DNA of 64,000 nt from Clusia tigrina (lineage: Eukaryota > Arthropoda > Insecta > Diptera > Clusiidae). Positions within the stretch are counted from its first letter, which is position 1; every line of letters begins with the position of its first letter. Location: NCBI GenBank assembly GCA_920105625.2, contig OV050030.1:216178325-216242324 (forward strand). Direction: 5' to 3'. The translations under genes were made by a program, and so were the position numbers. Below the pieces are notes generated by a model, which saw only the letters and a list, made by a program, of their open reading frames with translations, was not told the origin of the DNA and did not search any database. This document shows, one piece after another, positions 12,857-27,028 of the stretch.

Positions 12857-15193
12857 CAAACACTGATAAAACTTTAAATGGCCCTAACTTCTATATGGTG
12901 CGTCTTACACCTATCAAAGTTTGCAACAATCAAATGCTTGCAACTTTTTACTGGAGCGTAATAAAAACTTGAAATTTTGTGACAATAAAGTACTCGGGCC
13001 TCTTATAAGATATCGCTCATAGCTATACTACCCTTGAGTCCCAAATAAAACACTGATAAAACTTTAAATGGCCCTAACTTTTATACTGTGCGTCTTACAA
13101 CTATCAAAGTTTGCAACAATCAAATGCTTGCAACTTTTTACTGGAGCGTAATAAAAAATTGAAATTTTGTGACATTAAAGTACTCGAGCCTCTTATCAAT
13201 TTAAGATATCGCTCATAGCTATGCTACCTTGAGTCCCAAATCAAACGCTGAAAAAACTTTAAATGGTCCTTACTTCTATACGGTGCGTCCTATACCTATC
13301 AAAGTTTGCAACAATCAAATGCTTGTAACTTTTTACTGGAGCGTCATAAAATCTTGAAACTTTGTGACAATAAAGTATTCGAGCCTCTTGTCAATTTAAC
13401 CAATGACTCATAGCTATGCTACCCTTGAGTCCCAAAGCAAATACTGTTAAAACTTCAAATGGCCGTAACTTATATACGGTGCATCCTATCCCAAATCAAA
13501 TTTTGCAACGTCCAAATGCATGTAAATTTTTACTGGAGCGTCATAAAATCTTGAAATTTTGTGACAATAAAGTACTCGAGCCTCTTATCAATTTAAGATA
13601 TCGCTCTTAGCTATGCTACCCTTGAGTCCCAAATCAAACACTGATAAAACTTTAAATGGTCCTAACTTCTATACGGTGCGTCCTACACCTATCAAACTTT
13701 TCAACATTCAAATGCTTGTAACTTTTTACTGCAGCGTCATAAAACCTTAAAATTTGGTGACAATAAGTTACTCGAACCTCTTATCAATTTAAGCTATGGC
13801 TCATAGCTATGCTACCCTTGAGTCCCAAATCAAACACTGAGAAAACTTCAAATTGCCCTAACTTCTATACGGTGCGTCCTACACCTAACAAACTTTTCAA
13901 CATTCAAATGCTTCTAATTTCTTACTGGAGAGTCATAAAATCTTGAAATTTTGTGACAGTAAAGTACTCGAGCCTCTTGTCAATTTAAGCTATCGCTCAT
14001 AACTATGCTACCCTTGAGTCCCAAATCAAAGACTGATAATACTCCAAATGGCCCTAACTTCTATGCGGTGCGTCCTATCACTACAAAGTTGGCAACAAAC
14101 ATATGCTTGTAACTTTTTACTGGAGCGTCATAAAACCTTGAAATTTTGTGACAATAAATTACTCGAGCCTCTCGTCAATTTAAGCTATCGCTCATAGCTA
14201 TGCCACCCTTGAGTCCCAAATCAAACACTGATAAAACTTCAAATGGCCCTAACTTCTATACGGTGCATCCTATACCAATCTAATTTTGCAACATTCAAAT
14301 GCTTGTAACTTTTTACTGGAGCGTCTAAAATCTTGAAATTTTGTGGCAATATAGTACTCGAGCCACTTATCAATTTAAGATATCGCTCATAGCTATGCTA
14401 CCCTTGAGTCCCATATCAAACACTGATAAAACTTTAAATGGCCCTAACTTCTATATGGTGCGTCTTACACCTATCAAAGTTTGCAACAATCAAATGCTTG
14501 CAACTTTTTACTGGAGCGTAATAAAAACTTGAAATTTTGTGACAATAAAGTACTCGAGCCTCTTATAAGATATCGCTCATAGCTATGCTACCCTTGAGTC
14601 CCAAATAAAACACTGATAAAACTTTAAATGGCCCTAACTTTTATACTGTGCGTCTTACACCTATCAAAGTTTGCAACAATCAAATGCTTGCAACTTTTTA
14701 CTGGAGCGTAATAAAAAATTGAAATTTTGTGACATTAAAGTACTCGAGCCTCTTATCAATTTAAGATATCGTTCATAGCTATGCTACCTTGAGTCCCAAA
14801 TCAAACGCTGAAAAAACTTTAAATGGTCCTTACTTCTATACGGTGCGTCCTATACCTATCAAAGTTTGCAACAATCAAATGCTTGTAACTTTTTACTGGA
14901 GCGTCATAAAATCTTGAAACTTTGTGACAATAAAGTATTCGAGCCTCTTGTCAATTTAACCAATGCCTCATAGCTATGCTACCCTTGAGTCCCAAAGCAA
15001 ATACTGTTAAAACTTCAAATGGCCGTAACTTATATACGGTGCATCCTATCCCAAATCAAATTTTGCAACATCCAAATGCATGTAAATTTTTACTGGAGCG
15101 TCATAAAATCTTGAAATTTTGTGACAATAAAGTACTCGAGCCTCTTATCAATTTAAGATATCGCTCTTAGCTATGCTACCCTTGAGTCCCAAA
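12074..15193 (+). repeat. 1560-bp higher-order tandem pair (8 monomers x 2)
   Basis: Blocks of about 1560 bp starting near 12074 and 13634 share monomer order and private variants. Examples are 'gcgtctaaaatc', 'ggtgcgtcttacacc' after 'ctatatggtg', the six-base-short 'cttataagatatc' unit, 'gctaccttgagtcc' missing a c, and 'aaccaatg'. They differ at scattered positions ('cgtctaatttc' against 'cttctaatttc', 'cactatcaaag' against 'cactacaaag'). Parts of the same block recur further right near 16100-16930 and 19860-20440, so this region is a mosaic of repeated exchanges. Confidence 0.8.
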
Positions 15194-18100
15194 TCAAACA
15201 CTGATAAAACTTTAAATGGCCCTAACTTTTATACGGTGCGTCTTACACTTATCAAAGTTTGCAACAATCAAATACTTGCAACTTTTTACTGGAGCGTAAT
15301 AAAAACTTGAAATTTTGTTACAATAATGTACTCGAGCCTTTTATTAATTTAAACTATCGCTCCTAGCTATGCTACCCTTGAGTCCCAAATCAAAGACTGA
15401 TAATACTTCAAATGGCCCTAACTTTTATGCGGTGCCGTCCTATCACTATCAAAGTTGGCAACAATCAAATGTTTGTAACTTTTTACTGGAGCATCATAAA
15501 ACCTTGAAATTTTGTGACAATAAATTACTCGAGCCTCTCGTCAATTTAAGCTATCGCTCATAGCTATGCCACCCTTGACTCCCAAATCAAACACTGATAA
15601 AACTTCAAATGGCCCTAACTTATATACGGTGCATCCTATACCAATCAAATTTTGCAACATTCAAATGCTTGTAACTTTTTACTGGAGCGTCATAAAATCT
15701 TGAAATTTTGTGACAAATAAAGTACTCGAGCCTCTTGTCAATTTAAGCTATGACTCATAGCTATGCTACCCTTGAGTCCCAAATCAAACACTGATAAAAC
15801 TTCAAATTGTCCTAACTTCTATACGGTGCGTCCTACACCTATCAAACTTTTCAACATTCAAATGCTTGTAACTTTTTACTGGAGCGTCATAAAACCTTAA
15901 AATTTGGTGACAATAAGTTACTCGAACCTCTTATCAATTTAAGCTATGGCTCATAGCTATGCTACCCTTGAGTCCCAAATCAAACACTGAGAAAACTTCA
16001 AATTGCCCTAACTTCTATACGGTGCGTCCTACACCTAACAAACTTTTCAACATTCAAATGCTTCTAATTTCTTACTGGAGAGTCATAAAATCTTGAAATT
16101 TTGTGACAGTAAAGTACTCGATCCTCTTGTCAATTTAAGCTATCGCTCATAACTATGCTACCCTTGAGTCCCAAATTAAACACTGATAAAACTTCAAATG
16201 GCCCTAACTTCTATATGGTGCGTCTTACACCTATCAAAGTTTGCAACAATCAAATGCTTGCAACTTTTTACTGGAGCGTAATAAAAACTTGAAATTTTGT
16301 GACAATAAAGTACTCGAGCCTCTTATAAGATATCGCTCATAGCTATGCTACCCTTGAGTCCCAAATAAAACACTGATAAAACTTTAAATGGCCCTAACTT
16401 TTATACTGTGCGTCTTACACCTATCAAAGTTTGCAACAATCAAATGCTTGCAACTTTTTACTGGAGCGTAATAAAAAATTGAAATTTTGTGACATTAAAG
16501 TACTCGAGCCTCTTATCAATTTAAGATATCGCTCATAGCTATGCTACCTTGAGTCCCAAATCAAACGCTGAAAAAACTTTAAATGGTCCTTACTTCTATA
16601 CGGTGCGTCCTATACCTATCAAAGTTTGCAACAATCAAATGCTTGTAACTTTTTACTGGAGCGTCATAAAATCTTGAAACTTTGTGACAATAAAGTATTC
16701 GAGCCTCTTGTCAATTTAACCAATGACTCATAGCTATGCTACCCTTGAGTCCCAAAGCAAACACTGTTAAAACTTCAAATGGCCGTAACTTATATACGGT
16801 GCAACCTATCCCAAATCAAATTTTGCAACATCCAAATGCATGTAAATTTTTACTGGAGCGTCATAAAATCTTGAAATTTTGTGACAATAAAGTACTCGAG
16901 CCTCTTATCAATTTAAGATATCGCTCTTAGCTATGCTACCCTTGAGTCCCAAATCAAACACTGATAAAACTTTAAATGGCCCTAACTTTTATACGGTGCG
17001 TCTTACACTTATCAAAGTTTGCAACAATCAAATACTTGCAACTTTTTACTGGAGCGTAATAAAAACTTGAAATTTTGTTACAATAATGTACTCGAGCCTT
17101 TTATCAATTTAAACTATCTCTCATAGCTATGCTACCCTTGAGTCCCAAATCAAAGACTGATAATACTCCAAATGGCCCTAACTTCTATGCGGTGCGTCCT
17201 ATCACTATCAAAGTTGGCAACAAACAAATGCTTGTAACTTTTTACTGGAGCGTCATAAAACCTTGAAATTTTGTGACAATAAATTACTCGAGCCTCTCGT
17301 CAATTTAAGCTATCGCTCATAGCTATGCCACCCTTGAGTCCCAAATCAAACACTGATAAAACTTCAAATGGCCCTAACTTCTATACGGTGCATCCTATAC
17401 CAATCTAATTTTGCAACATTCAAATGCTTGTAACTTTTTACTGGAGCGTCTAAAATCTTGAAATTTTGTGGCAATAAAGTACTCGAGCCACTTATTAATT
17501 TAAGATATCGCTCATAGCTATGCTACCCTTGAGTCCCATATCAAACACTGATAAAACTTTAAATGGCCCTAACTTCTATATGGTGCGTCTTACACCTATC
17601 AAAGTTTGCAACAATCAAATGCTTGCAACTTTTTACTGGAGCGTAATAAAAACTTGAAATTTTGTGACAATAAAGTACTCGAGCCTCTTATCAATTTAAG
17701 ATATCGCTCATAGCTATGCTACCCTTGAGTCCCAAATCAAAGACTGATAATACTTCAAAAGGCCTTAACTTCTATGCGGTGCGTCCTATACCTATCAAAG
17801 TTGGCAACAATCAAATTCTTCTAACTTTTTAATGAAGCGTCATAAAACCTTGAAATTTTGTGACAATAAATTACTCGAGCCTCTCGTTATTTTAAACTAT
17901 CGCTCATAGCTATGCCACCCTTGAGTACCAAATCAAACACTGATAAAACTTCAAATGGCCCTAACTTCTATACGGTGCATCCTATACCAATCTAATTTTG
18001 CAACATTCAAATGCTTGTAACTTTTTACTGGAGCGTCTAAAATCTTGAAATTTTGTGGCAATAAAGTACTCGAGCCACTTATTAATTTAAGATATCGCTC

Positions 18101-21100
18101 ATAGCTATGCTACCCTTGAGTCCCATATCAAACACTGATAAAACTTTAAATGGCTCTAACTTCTATACGGTGCGTCCTATACCTATAAAAGTTTGCAACA
18201 ATGAAATGCTTGTAACTTTTTACTGGAGCTTAATAAAATCTTGAAATTTTGTGACAATAAAGTACTCGAGCGTCTTGTCAATTTAACCTATCGCTCATAG
18301 GTATGCTACCCTTGAGTACCAAATCAAAGACTGATAATACTTCAAAAGGCCTTAACTTCTATGCGGTGCGTCCTATACCTATCAAAGTTGGCAACAATCA
18401 AATTCTTCTAACTTTTTAATGAAGCGCCATAAAACCTTGAAATTTTGTGACAATAAATTACTCGAGCCTCTCGTTATTTTAAACTATCGCTCATAGCTAT
18501 GCCACCCTTGAGTACCAAATCAAACACTGATAAAACTTCAAATGGCCCTAGCTTCTATACGGTGCATCCTATACCAATAAAATTTTGCAACATTCAAATG
18601 CTTGTAACTTTTTATGGGAGTGTCATAAAATCTTGAAATTTTGTGACATTAAAGTACTCGAGCCTCTTGTGAATTTAAGCAATCGCTCCTAGCTGTGCCA
18701 CCCTTGAGTCCCAAATCAACCACTGCTAAAATTTCAAATGGCCCTAACTTCTATAGGGTGCGTCCTATACCTATCAAAGTTTGCAACAATCAAATGCTTG
18801 TAACTTTTTACTGGAGCGTCATAAGGTCTTGAAATTTGGTGACAATAAAGTACTCGACCCTCTTATCAATTTAAGCTATCGCTCATAGCTATGCTACCCT
18901 TGAGTCCTAAATCAAACACTGATAAAACTTCAAATGGCCCTAACTTCTATGCGGTGCGTCCTATCACTATCAAAGTTGGCAACAATCAAATGCTTGTAAC
19001 TTTTTACTGGAGCGTCATAAAACCTTGAAATTTTGTGACAATAAATTACTCGACCATCTCGTCAATTTAAGCTATCGCTCATAGCTATGCTACCCTTGAG
19101 TCCCAAATCAAACACTGATAAAACTTCAAATTGGCCCTAACTTCGATACGGTGCATCCTATACCAATCAAATTTTGCAACATTCAAATGCTTGTAACTTT
19201 TTACTGGAGCGTCTAAAATCTTGAAATTTTGTGGCAATAAAGTACTCGAGCCACTTATCAATTTAAGATATCGCTCATAGCTATGCTACCCTTGAGTCCC
19301 AAATAAAACACTGATAAAACTTTAAATGGCCCTAACTTCTATACGGTGCGTCTTACACCTATCAAAGTTTGCAACAATCAAACGCTTGCAACTTTTTACT
19401 GGAGCGTAATAAAAACTTGAAATTTTGTGACAATAAAGTACTCGAGCCTTCTATCAATTTAAACTATCGCTCATAGCTATGCTACCCTTGAGTCCCAAAT
19501 CAAACACTGATAAAACTTCAAATGGCCCTAACTTCTATAAAGTGCATCCTGTACCAATCAAATTTTGCAACATTCAAATGCTTGTAACTTTTTACTGGAG
19601 CGTCATAAAACCTTGAAATTTTGTGACAATAAATTACTCGAGCCTCTCATCAGTTTAAGCTATCGCTCATAGCTATGCCACCCTTGAGTCCCAAATCAAA
19701 CACTGATAAAACTTCAAATGGCCCTAACGGTGCATCCTATACCAATCAAATTTTGCAACATTCAAATGCTTGCAACTTTTTACTGTAGCGTAAAAAAATC
19801 TTGAAATTTTGTGACAATAAAGTACTCGAGCCTCTTATAAGATATCGCTCATAGCTATGCTACCCTTGAGTCCCAAATAAAACACTGCTAAAACTTTAAA
19901 TGGCCCTAACTTTTATACTGTGCGTCTTACACCTATCAAAGTTTGCAACAATCAAATGCTTGCAACTTTTTACTGGAGCGTAATAAAAAATTGAAATTTT
20001 GTGACATTAAAGTACTCGAGCCTCTTATCAATTTAAGATATCGCTCATAGCTATGCTACCCTTGAGTCCCAAATCAAACGCTGAAAAAACTTTAAATGGT
20101 CCTTACTTCTATACGGTGCGTCCTATACCTATCAAAGTTTGCAACAATCAAATGCTTGTAACTTTTTACTGGAGCGTCATAAAATCTTGAAACTTTGTGA
20201 CAATAAAGTATTCGAGCCTCTTGTCAATTTAACCTATGACTCATAGCTATGTTACCCTTGAGTCCCAAATCAAATACTGATAAAACTTCAAATGGCCGTA
20301 ACTTATATACGGTGCATCCTATCCCAAATCAAATTTTGCAACATCCAAATGCTTGTAAATTTTTACTGGAGCGTCATAAAATCTTGAAATTTTGTGACAA
20401 TAAAGTACTCGAGCCTCTTATCAATTTAAGATATCGCTCTTAGCTATGCTACCCTTGAGTCCCAAATCAAACACTGATAAAACTTTAAATGGCCCTAACT
20501 TTTATACGGTGCGTCTTACACTTATCAAAGTTTGCAACAATCAAATACTTGCAACTTTTTACTGGAGCGTAATAAAAACTTGAAATTTTGTTACAATAAG
20601 GTACTCGAGCCTTTTATCAATTTAAATTATCGCTCATAGCTATGCTACCCTTGAGTCCCAAATCAAAGACTGATAATACTTCAAATGGCCCTAACTTTTA
20701 TGCGGTGCCGTCCTATCACTATCAAAGTTGGCAACAATCAAATGTTTGTAACTTTGTACTGGAGCATCATAAAACCTTGAAATTTTGTGACAATAAATTA
20801 CTCGAGCCTCTCGTCAATTTAAGCTATCGCTCATAGCTATGCCACCCTTGACTCCCAAATCAAACACTGATAAAACTTCAAATGGCCCTAACTTATATAC
20901 GGTGCATCCTATACCAATCAAATTTTGCAACATTCAAATGCTTGTAACTTTTTACTGGAGCGTCATAAAATCTTGAAATTTTGTGGGAATAAAGTACTCG
21001 AGCCACTTATCAATTTAAGATATCGCTCATAGCTATGCTACCCTTGACTCCCAAAACAAACACTGATAAAACTTTAAATGGCCCTAACTTCTATATGGTG

Positions 21101-24100
21101 CGTCTTACACCTATCAAAGTTTGCAACAATCAAATGCTTGCAACTTTTTACTGGAGCGTAATAAAAACTTGAAATTTTGTGACAATAAAGTAATCGAGCC
21201 TCTTATCAATTTAAACTATCGCTCATAGCTATGCTACCCTTGAGTCCCAAATCAAACACTGATAAAATTTCAAATGGCCCTTACTACTATACGGTGCGTC
21301 CTATACCTATCAAAGTTTGCAACAATCAAATGCTTGTAACTTTTTACTGGAGCGTCATAAAATCTTGAAATTTTGTGACAATAAAGTACTCGAGCCTCTT
21401 GTCAATTTAAGCTATGACTCATAGCTATGCTACCCTTGAGTCCCAAATCAAACACTGATAAAACTTCAAATTGTCCTAACTTCTATACGGTGCGTCCTAC
21501 ACCTATCAAACTTTTCAACATTCAAATGCTTGTAACTTTTTACTGGAGCGTCATAAAACCTTAAAATTTGGTGACAATAAGTTACTCGAACCTCTTATCA
21601 ATTTAAGCTATGGCTCATAGCTATGCTACCCTTGAGTCCCAAATCAAACACTGAGAAAACTTCAAATTGCCCTAAGTTCTATACGGTGCGTCCTACACCT
21701 AACAAACTTTTCAACATTCAAATGCTTCTAATTTCTTACTGGAGAGTCATAAAATCTTGAAATTTTGTGACAGTAAAGTACTCGAGCCTCTTGTCAATTT
21801 AAGGTATCGCTCATAACTATGCTACCCTTGAGTCCCAAATCAAAGACTGATAATACTCCAAATGGCCCAAACTTCTATGCGGTGCGTCCTATCACTATCA
21901 AAGTTGGCAACAAACAAATGCTTGTAACTTTTTACTGGAGCGTCATAAAACCTAAAATTTTGTGACAATAAATTACTCGAGCCTCTCGTCAATTTAAGCT
22001 ATCGCTCATAGCTATGCCACCCTTGAGTCCCAAATCAAACACTCATAAAACTTCAAATGGCCCTAACTTCTATACGGTGCATCCTATACCAATCTAATTT
22101 TGCAACATTCAAATGCTTGTAACTTTTTACTGGAGCGTCTAAAATCTTGAAATTTTGTGGCAATAAAGTACTCGAGCCACTTATCAATTTAAGATATCGC
22201 TCATAGCTATGCTACCCTTGAGTCCCATATCAAACACTGATAAAACTTTAAATGGCCCTAACTTCTATATGGTGCGTCTTACACCTATCAAAGTTTGCAA
22301 CAATCAAATGCTTGCAACTTTTTACTGGAGCGTAATAAAAACTTGAAATTTTGTGACAATAAAGTACTCGAGCCTCTTATCAATTTAAGATATCGCTCAT
22401 AGCTATGCTACCCTTGAGTCCCAAATCAAACACTGATAAAACTTTAAATGGCTCTAACTTCTATACGGTGCGTCCTATACCTATAAAAGTTTGCAATAAT
22501 GAAATGCTTGTAACTTTTTACTGGAGCTTAATAAAATCTTGAAATTTTGTGACAATAAAGTACTCGAGCGTCTTGTCAATTTAAGCTATCGCTCATAGGT
22601 ATGCTACCCTTGAGTACCAAATCAAAGACTGATAATACTTCAAAAGGCCTTAACTTCTATGCGGTGCGTCCTATACCTATCAAAGTTGGCAACAATCAAA
22701 TTCTTCTAACTTTTTAATGGAGCGTCATAAAACCTTAAAATTTCGTGACAATAAATTACTCGAGCCTCTCGTTATTTTAAACTATCGCTCATAGCTATGC
22801 CACCCTTGAGTCCCAAATCAAACACTGCTAAAACTTCAAATGGCCCTAGCTTCTATACGGTGCATCCTATACCAATAAAATTTTGCAACATTCAAAAGCT
22901 TGTAACTTTTTATGGGAGTGTCATAAAATCTTGAAATTTTGTAACATTAAAGTACTCGAGCCTCTTGTGAATTTAAGCTATCGCTCATAGCTATGCTACC
23001 CTTGAGTCCCAAATCAGCCACTGATAAAACTTCAAATGGACCTAACTTCGATACGGTGCATCCTATACCAATCAAATTTTGCAACATTCAAATGCTTGTA
23101 ACTTTTTAATGGAGTGTCATAAAATCTTGAAATTTGGTGACAATAAAGTACTCGACCCTCTTATCAATTTAAGCTATCGCTCATAGCTATGCTACCCTTG
23201 AGTCCTAAATCAAACACTGATAAAACTTCAAATGGCCCTAACTTCTATGCGGTGCGTCCTATCACTATCAAAGTTGGCAACAATCAAATGCTTGTAACTT
23301 TTTACTGGAGCGTCATAAAACCTTGAAATTTTGTGACAATAAATTACTCGAGCCTCTCGTCAATTTAAGCTATCGCTCATAGCTATGCTACCCTTGAGTC
23401 CCAAATCAAACACTGATAAAACTTCAAATGGGCCTAACTTATATACGGTGCATTCTATATCAAATCAAATTTTGCAACATCCAAATGCTTGTAAATTTTT
23501 ACTGGAGCGTCATAAAATCTTGAAATTTTGTGACAATAAAGTACTCGAGCCTCTTATCAATTTAAGCTATCGCTCATAGCTATGCCACCCTTAAGCCCCA
23601 AATCAAACACTGATAAAACTTCAAATGGCCCTAACTTCTATACGGTGCATCCTATACCAATAAAATTTTGCAACAATCAAATGCTTGTAACTTTTTACTG
23701 GAGCGTCATAAAACCTTGAAATTTTGTGACAATAAATTACTCGAGCCTGTCGTCAATTTAAGCTATCGCTCATAGCTATGCCACCCTTGAGTCCCAAATC
23801 AAACACTGATAAAACTTTAAATGGCCCTAACTTCTATATGGTGCGTCTTACACCTATCAAAGTTTGCAACAGTCAAATGCTTGCAACTTTTTACTGGAGC
23901 GTAGTAAAAACTTGAAATTTTGTGACAATAAAGTACTTTGGCCTCTTGTCAATTTAAGCTATGCCTCATAGCTATGCTACCCTTGAGTCCCAAATCAAAC
24001 ACTGATAAAACTTCAAATTGTCCTAACTTCTATACGGTGCGTCCTACACCTATCAAACTTTTCAACATTCAAATGCTTGTAACTTTTTACTGGAGCGTCA

Positions 24101-26729
24101 TAAAACCTTGAAATTTGGTGACAATAAGTTACTCGAACCTCTTATCAATTTAAGCTATGGCTCATAGGTATGCTACCCTTGAGTCCCAAATCAAACACTG
24201 ATAAAACTTCAAATTGCCCTAACTTCTATACGGTGCGTCCTACACCTAACAAACTTTCCAACATGCAAATGCTTCTAATTTCTTACTGGAGAGTCATAAA
24301 ATCTTGAAATTTTGTGACAGTAAAGTACTCGAGCCTCTTGTCAATTTAAGCTATCGCTCATAACTATGCTACCCTTGAGTCCCAAATCAAAGACTAATAA
24401 TACTCCAAATGGCTCTAACTTCTATGCGGTGCGTCCTATCACTATCAAAGTTTACAACAATCAAATGCTTCTAACTTTTTACTGGAGTGTCATAAAACCT
24501 TGAAATTTTGTGACCATAAATTACTCGAGCCTCTCGTCAATTTAAGCTATCGCTCATAGCTATGCCACACTTGAGTCCCAAATCAAACACTGATAAAACT
24601 TCAAATGGCCCTAACTTCTATACGGTGCATCCAATACCAATCAAATTTTGCAACATTCAAATGCTTGTAACTTTTTGCTGGAGGGTCATAAAATCTTGAA
24701 ACTTTGTGGCTATAAAGTACTCGAGCCACTTATCAATTTAAGATATCGCTCATAGCTATGCTACCCTTGAGTCCCAAATCAAACACTGATAAATCTTTAA
24801 ATGGCCCTAACTTCTATATGGTGCGTCTTACACCTATCAAAGTTTTGCAACAATCAAATGCTTGCAACTTTTTACTGGAGCGTAATAAAAACTTGAAATT
24901 TTGTGACAATAAAGTACCCGAGCCTCTTATCAATTTAAACTATCGCTCATAGCTATGCTACCCTTGAGTCCCAAATCAAACACTGATAAAACTTCAAATG
25001 GCTCTAACTTCTATACGGTGCGTCCTATACCTATAAAAGTTTGCAACAATGAAATGCTTGTAACTTTTTACTGGAGCTTAATAAAATCTTGAAATTTTGT
25101 GACAATAAAGAACTCGAGCCTCTTGTCAATTTAAGCAATCGCTCATAGCTATGCTACCCTTGAGTCCCAAATCAAAGACTGATAATACTTCAAAGGGCCT
25201 TAACTTCTATGCGGTGCGTCCTATACCTATCAAAGTTGGCAACAATCAAATTCTTGTAACTTTTTACTGGAGCGTCATAAAACCTTGAAATTTTGTGACA
25301 ATAAATTACTTGAGCCTCTCGTCAATTTAAACTATCGCTCATAACTATGCCACCCTTGAGTCCCAAATCAAACACTGATAAAACTTCAAATGGCCCTAAC
25401 TTCTATACGGTGCATCCTATACCAATCAAATTTTGCAACATTCAAATGCTTGTAACTTTTTAATGGAGCGTCATAAAATCTTGAAATTTTGTGACATTAA
25501 AGTACTCGATCCTCTTGTGAATTGAAGCTATCGCTCATAGCTATGCTACCCTTGAGTCCCAAATCAGCCACTGCTAAATCTTTAAATGGCCCTAACTTCT
25601 ATATGGTGCGTCTAATACCTATCAAAGTTTGCAACAGTCAAATGCTTGCAACTTTTTACTTTAGCGTAATAAAAACTTGAAATTTTGTGACAATAAAGTA
25701 CTCGAGCCTCTTATCAATTTAAACTATCTCTCATAGCTATGCTGCCCTTGAGTCCCAAATCAAACACTGATAAAATTTCAAATGGCCCTAACTTCTATAC
25801 GGTGCGTCCTATACCTATCAAAGTTTGCAACAATCAAATGCTTGTAACTTTTTACTGGAGCATCATAAAATCTTGAAATTTTGTGACAATAAAGTACTCG
25901 AGCCTCTTGTCAATTTAAGCTATGACTCATAGCTATGCCACCCTTGAGTCCCAAATCAAACACTGATAAAACGTCAAATTGTCCTAACTTCTATACGGTG
26001 CGTCCTACACCTATCAAACTTTTCAACATTCAAATGCTTGTAACTTTTTACTGGAGCGTCATAAAACCTTGAAATTTGGTGACAATAAGTTACTCGAACC
26101 TCTTATCAATTTAAGCTATGGCTCATAGGTATGCTACCCTTGAATCCCAAATCAAACACTGATAAAACTTCAAATTGCCCTAACTTCTATACGGTGCGTC
26201 CTACACCTAACACACTTTTCAACATGCAAATGCTTCTAATTTCTTACTGGAAAGTCATAAAATCTTGAAATTTTCTGACAGTAAAGTACTCGAGCCTCTT
26301 GTCAATTTAAGCTATCGCTCATAACTATGCTACCCTTGAGTCCCAAATCAAAGACTGATAATACTCCAAATGGCTCTAACTTCTATGCGGTGCATCCTAT
26401 CACTATCAAAGTTGGCAACAATCAAATGCTTGTAACTTTTTACTGGAGTGTCATAAAAGCTTGAAATTTTGTGACCATAAATTACTCGAGCCTCTCGTCA
26501 ATTTAAGCTATCGCTCATAGCTATGCCACCCTTGAGTCCCAAATCAAACACTGATAAAATTTCAAATGGGCCTAACTTCTATACGGTGCATCCTATACCA
26601 ATCAAATTTTGCAACATTCAAATGCTTGTAACTTTTTGCTGGAGCGTCATAAAATCTTGAAATTTTGTGGCAATAAAGTACTCGAGCCACTTATCAATAT
26701 AAGATATCGCTCATAGCTATGCTACCCTT

Positions 26730-27028
26730 TTGCGCTATAAGTGTATTAATTTCACTTGGCGAGAGATCGCAACTGTTTTTATTTATTTTCACGCTGGTGT
26801 TATTGTTTTGTTGTGTTTGCGCATCGGTTGTCTTCGTTGCCGTTGCAGCACTAGCTGAACGCGCGGGTGGCGAACGCAACAAGTAATGTTTACAGCTCAG
26901 ATTTTCGCGATTTTTTTTTTATTTTGTTCCTTGTTGTATGTAGTTATATTTATCAGTACTTTTTTGTTAGCCGGGTAAAGAGTTTTTGATTTTTTTTGTT
27001 TCTGATGATGTTTTTAATTTTTTGTTTT
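26730..27028 (-). other. Foreign 299-bp segment in the satellite, copy 1 (possible retroelement ORF fragment)
   Basis: Satellite stops after 'gctaccctt' and restarts at 'caaatcaaacac'; the six bases 'gagtcc' that normally lie between are missing and 299 bp of unrelated DNA sits there. I see no target duplication and no terminal repeats. On the minus strand the left two thirds, about 26730-26945, is open and looks protein-like. It begins inside 'NLSCKHYLLRSPP', continues through an Ala/Thr-rich stretch, a Gln/Asn run and 'DLSPSEINTLIAQK', and then runs into satellite. The part upstream on that strand is A-rich, as in a 5' UTR. The layout suits the 5' UTR and ORF1/gag start of a retroelement, or an exon fragment. 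I do not recognise the family. Confidence 0.7.

Larger units (their letters stand above)
261..26729 (+). repeat. Satellite array, block 1 (about 195-bp monomer)
   Basis: About 135 head-to-tail monomers. The period is read directly from the recurring 'catagctatgctaccc' string, for example at 262, 458 and 654, or 4311, 4506, 4702 and 4898 (195-196 bp). Landmarks in monomer order are catagctatg, cccttgagtccc, caaacactgata, cttcaaatggccctaac, tatacggtgc, tttactggagcgtcat, gtgacaataaag and tactcgagcc. All copies seen point the same way. Several monomer subtypes are intermixed: 'aagtttgcaacaatc', 'cttttcaacattc', 'attttgcaacattc' and 'aagttggcaacaatc' variants at the same place, the last usually with 'aaagactgataatac' and 'ctctcgtcaattt'. 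Small internal deletions are common, for example 'cttataagatatc' lacking part of 'tcaattta'. Short open frames inside monomers are by-products of a period near a multiple of three; I do not annotate them as genes. Confidence 0.97.
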
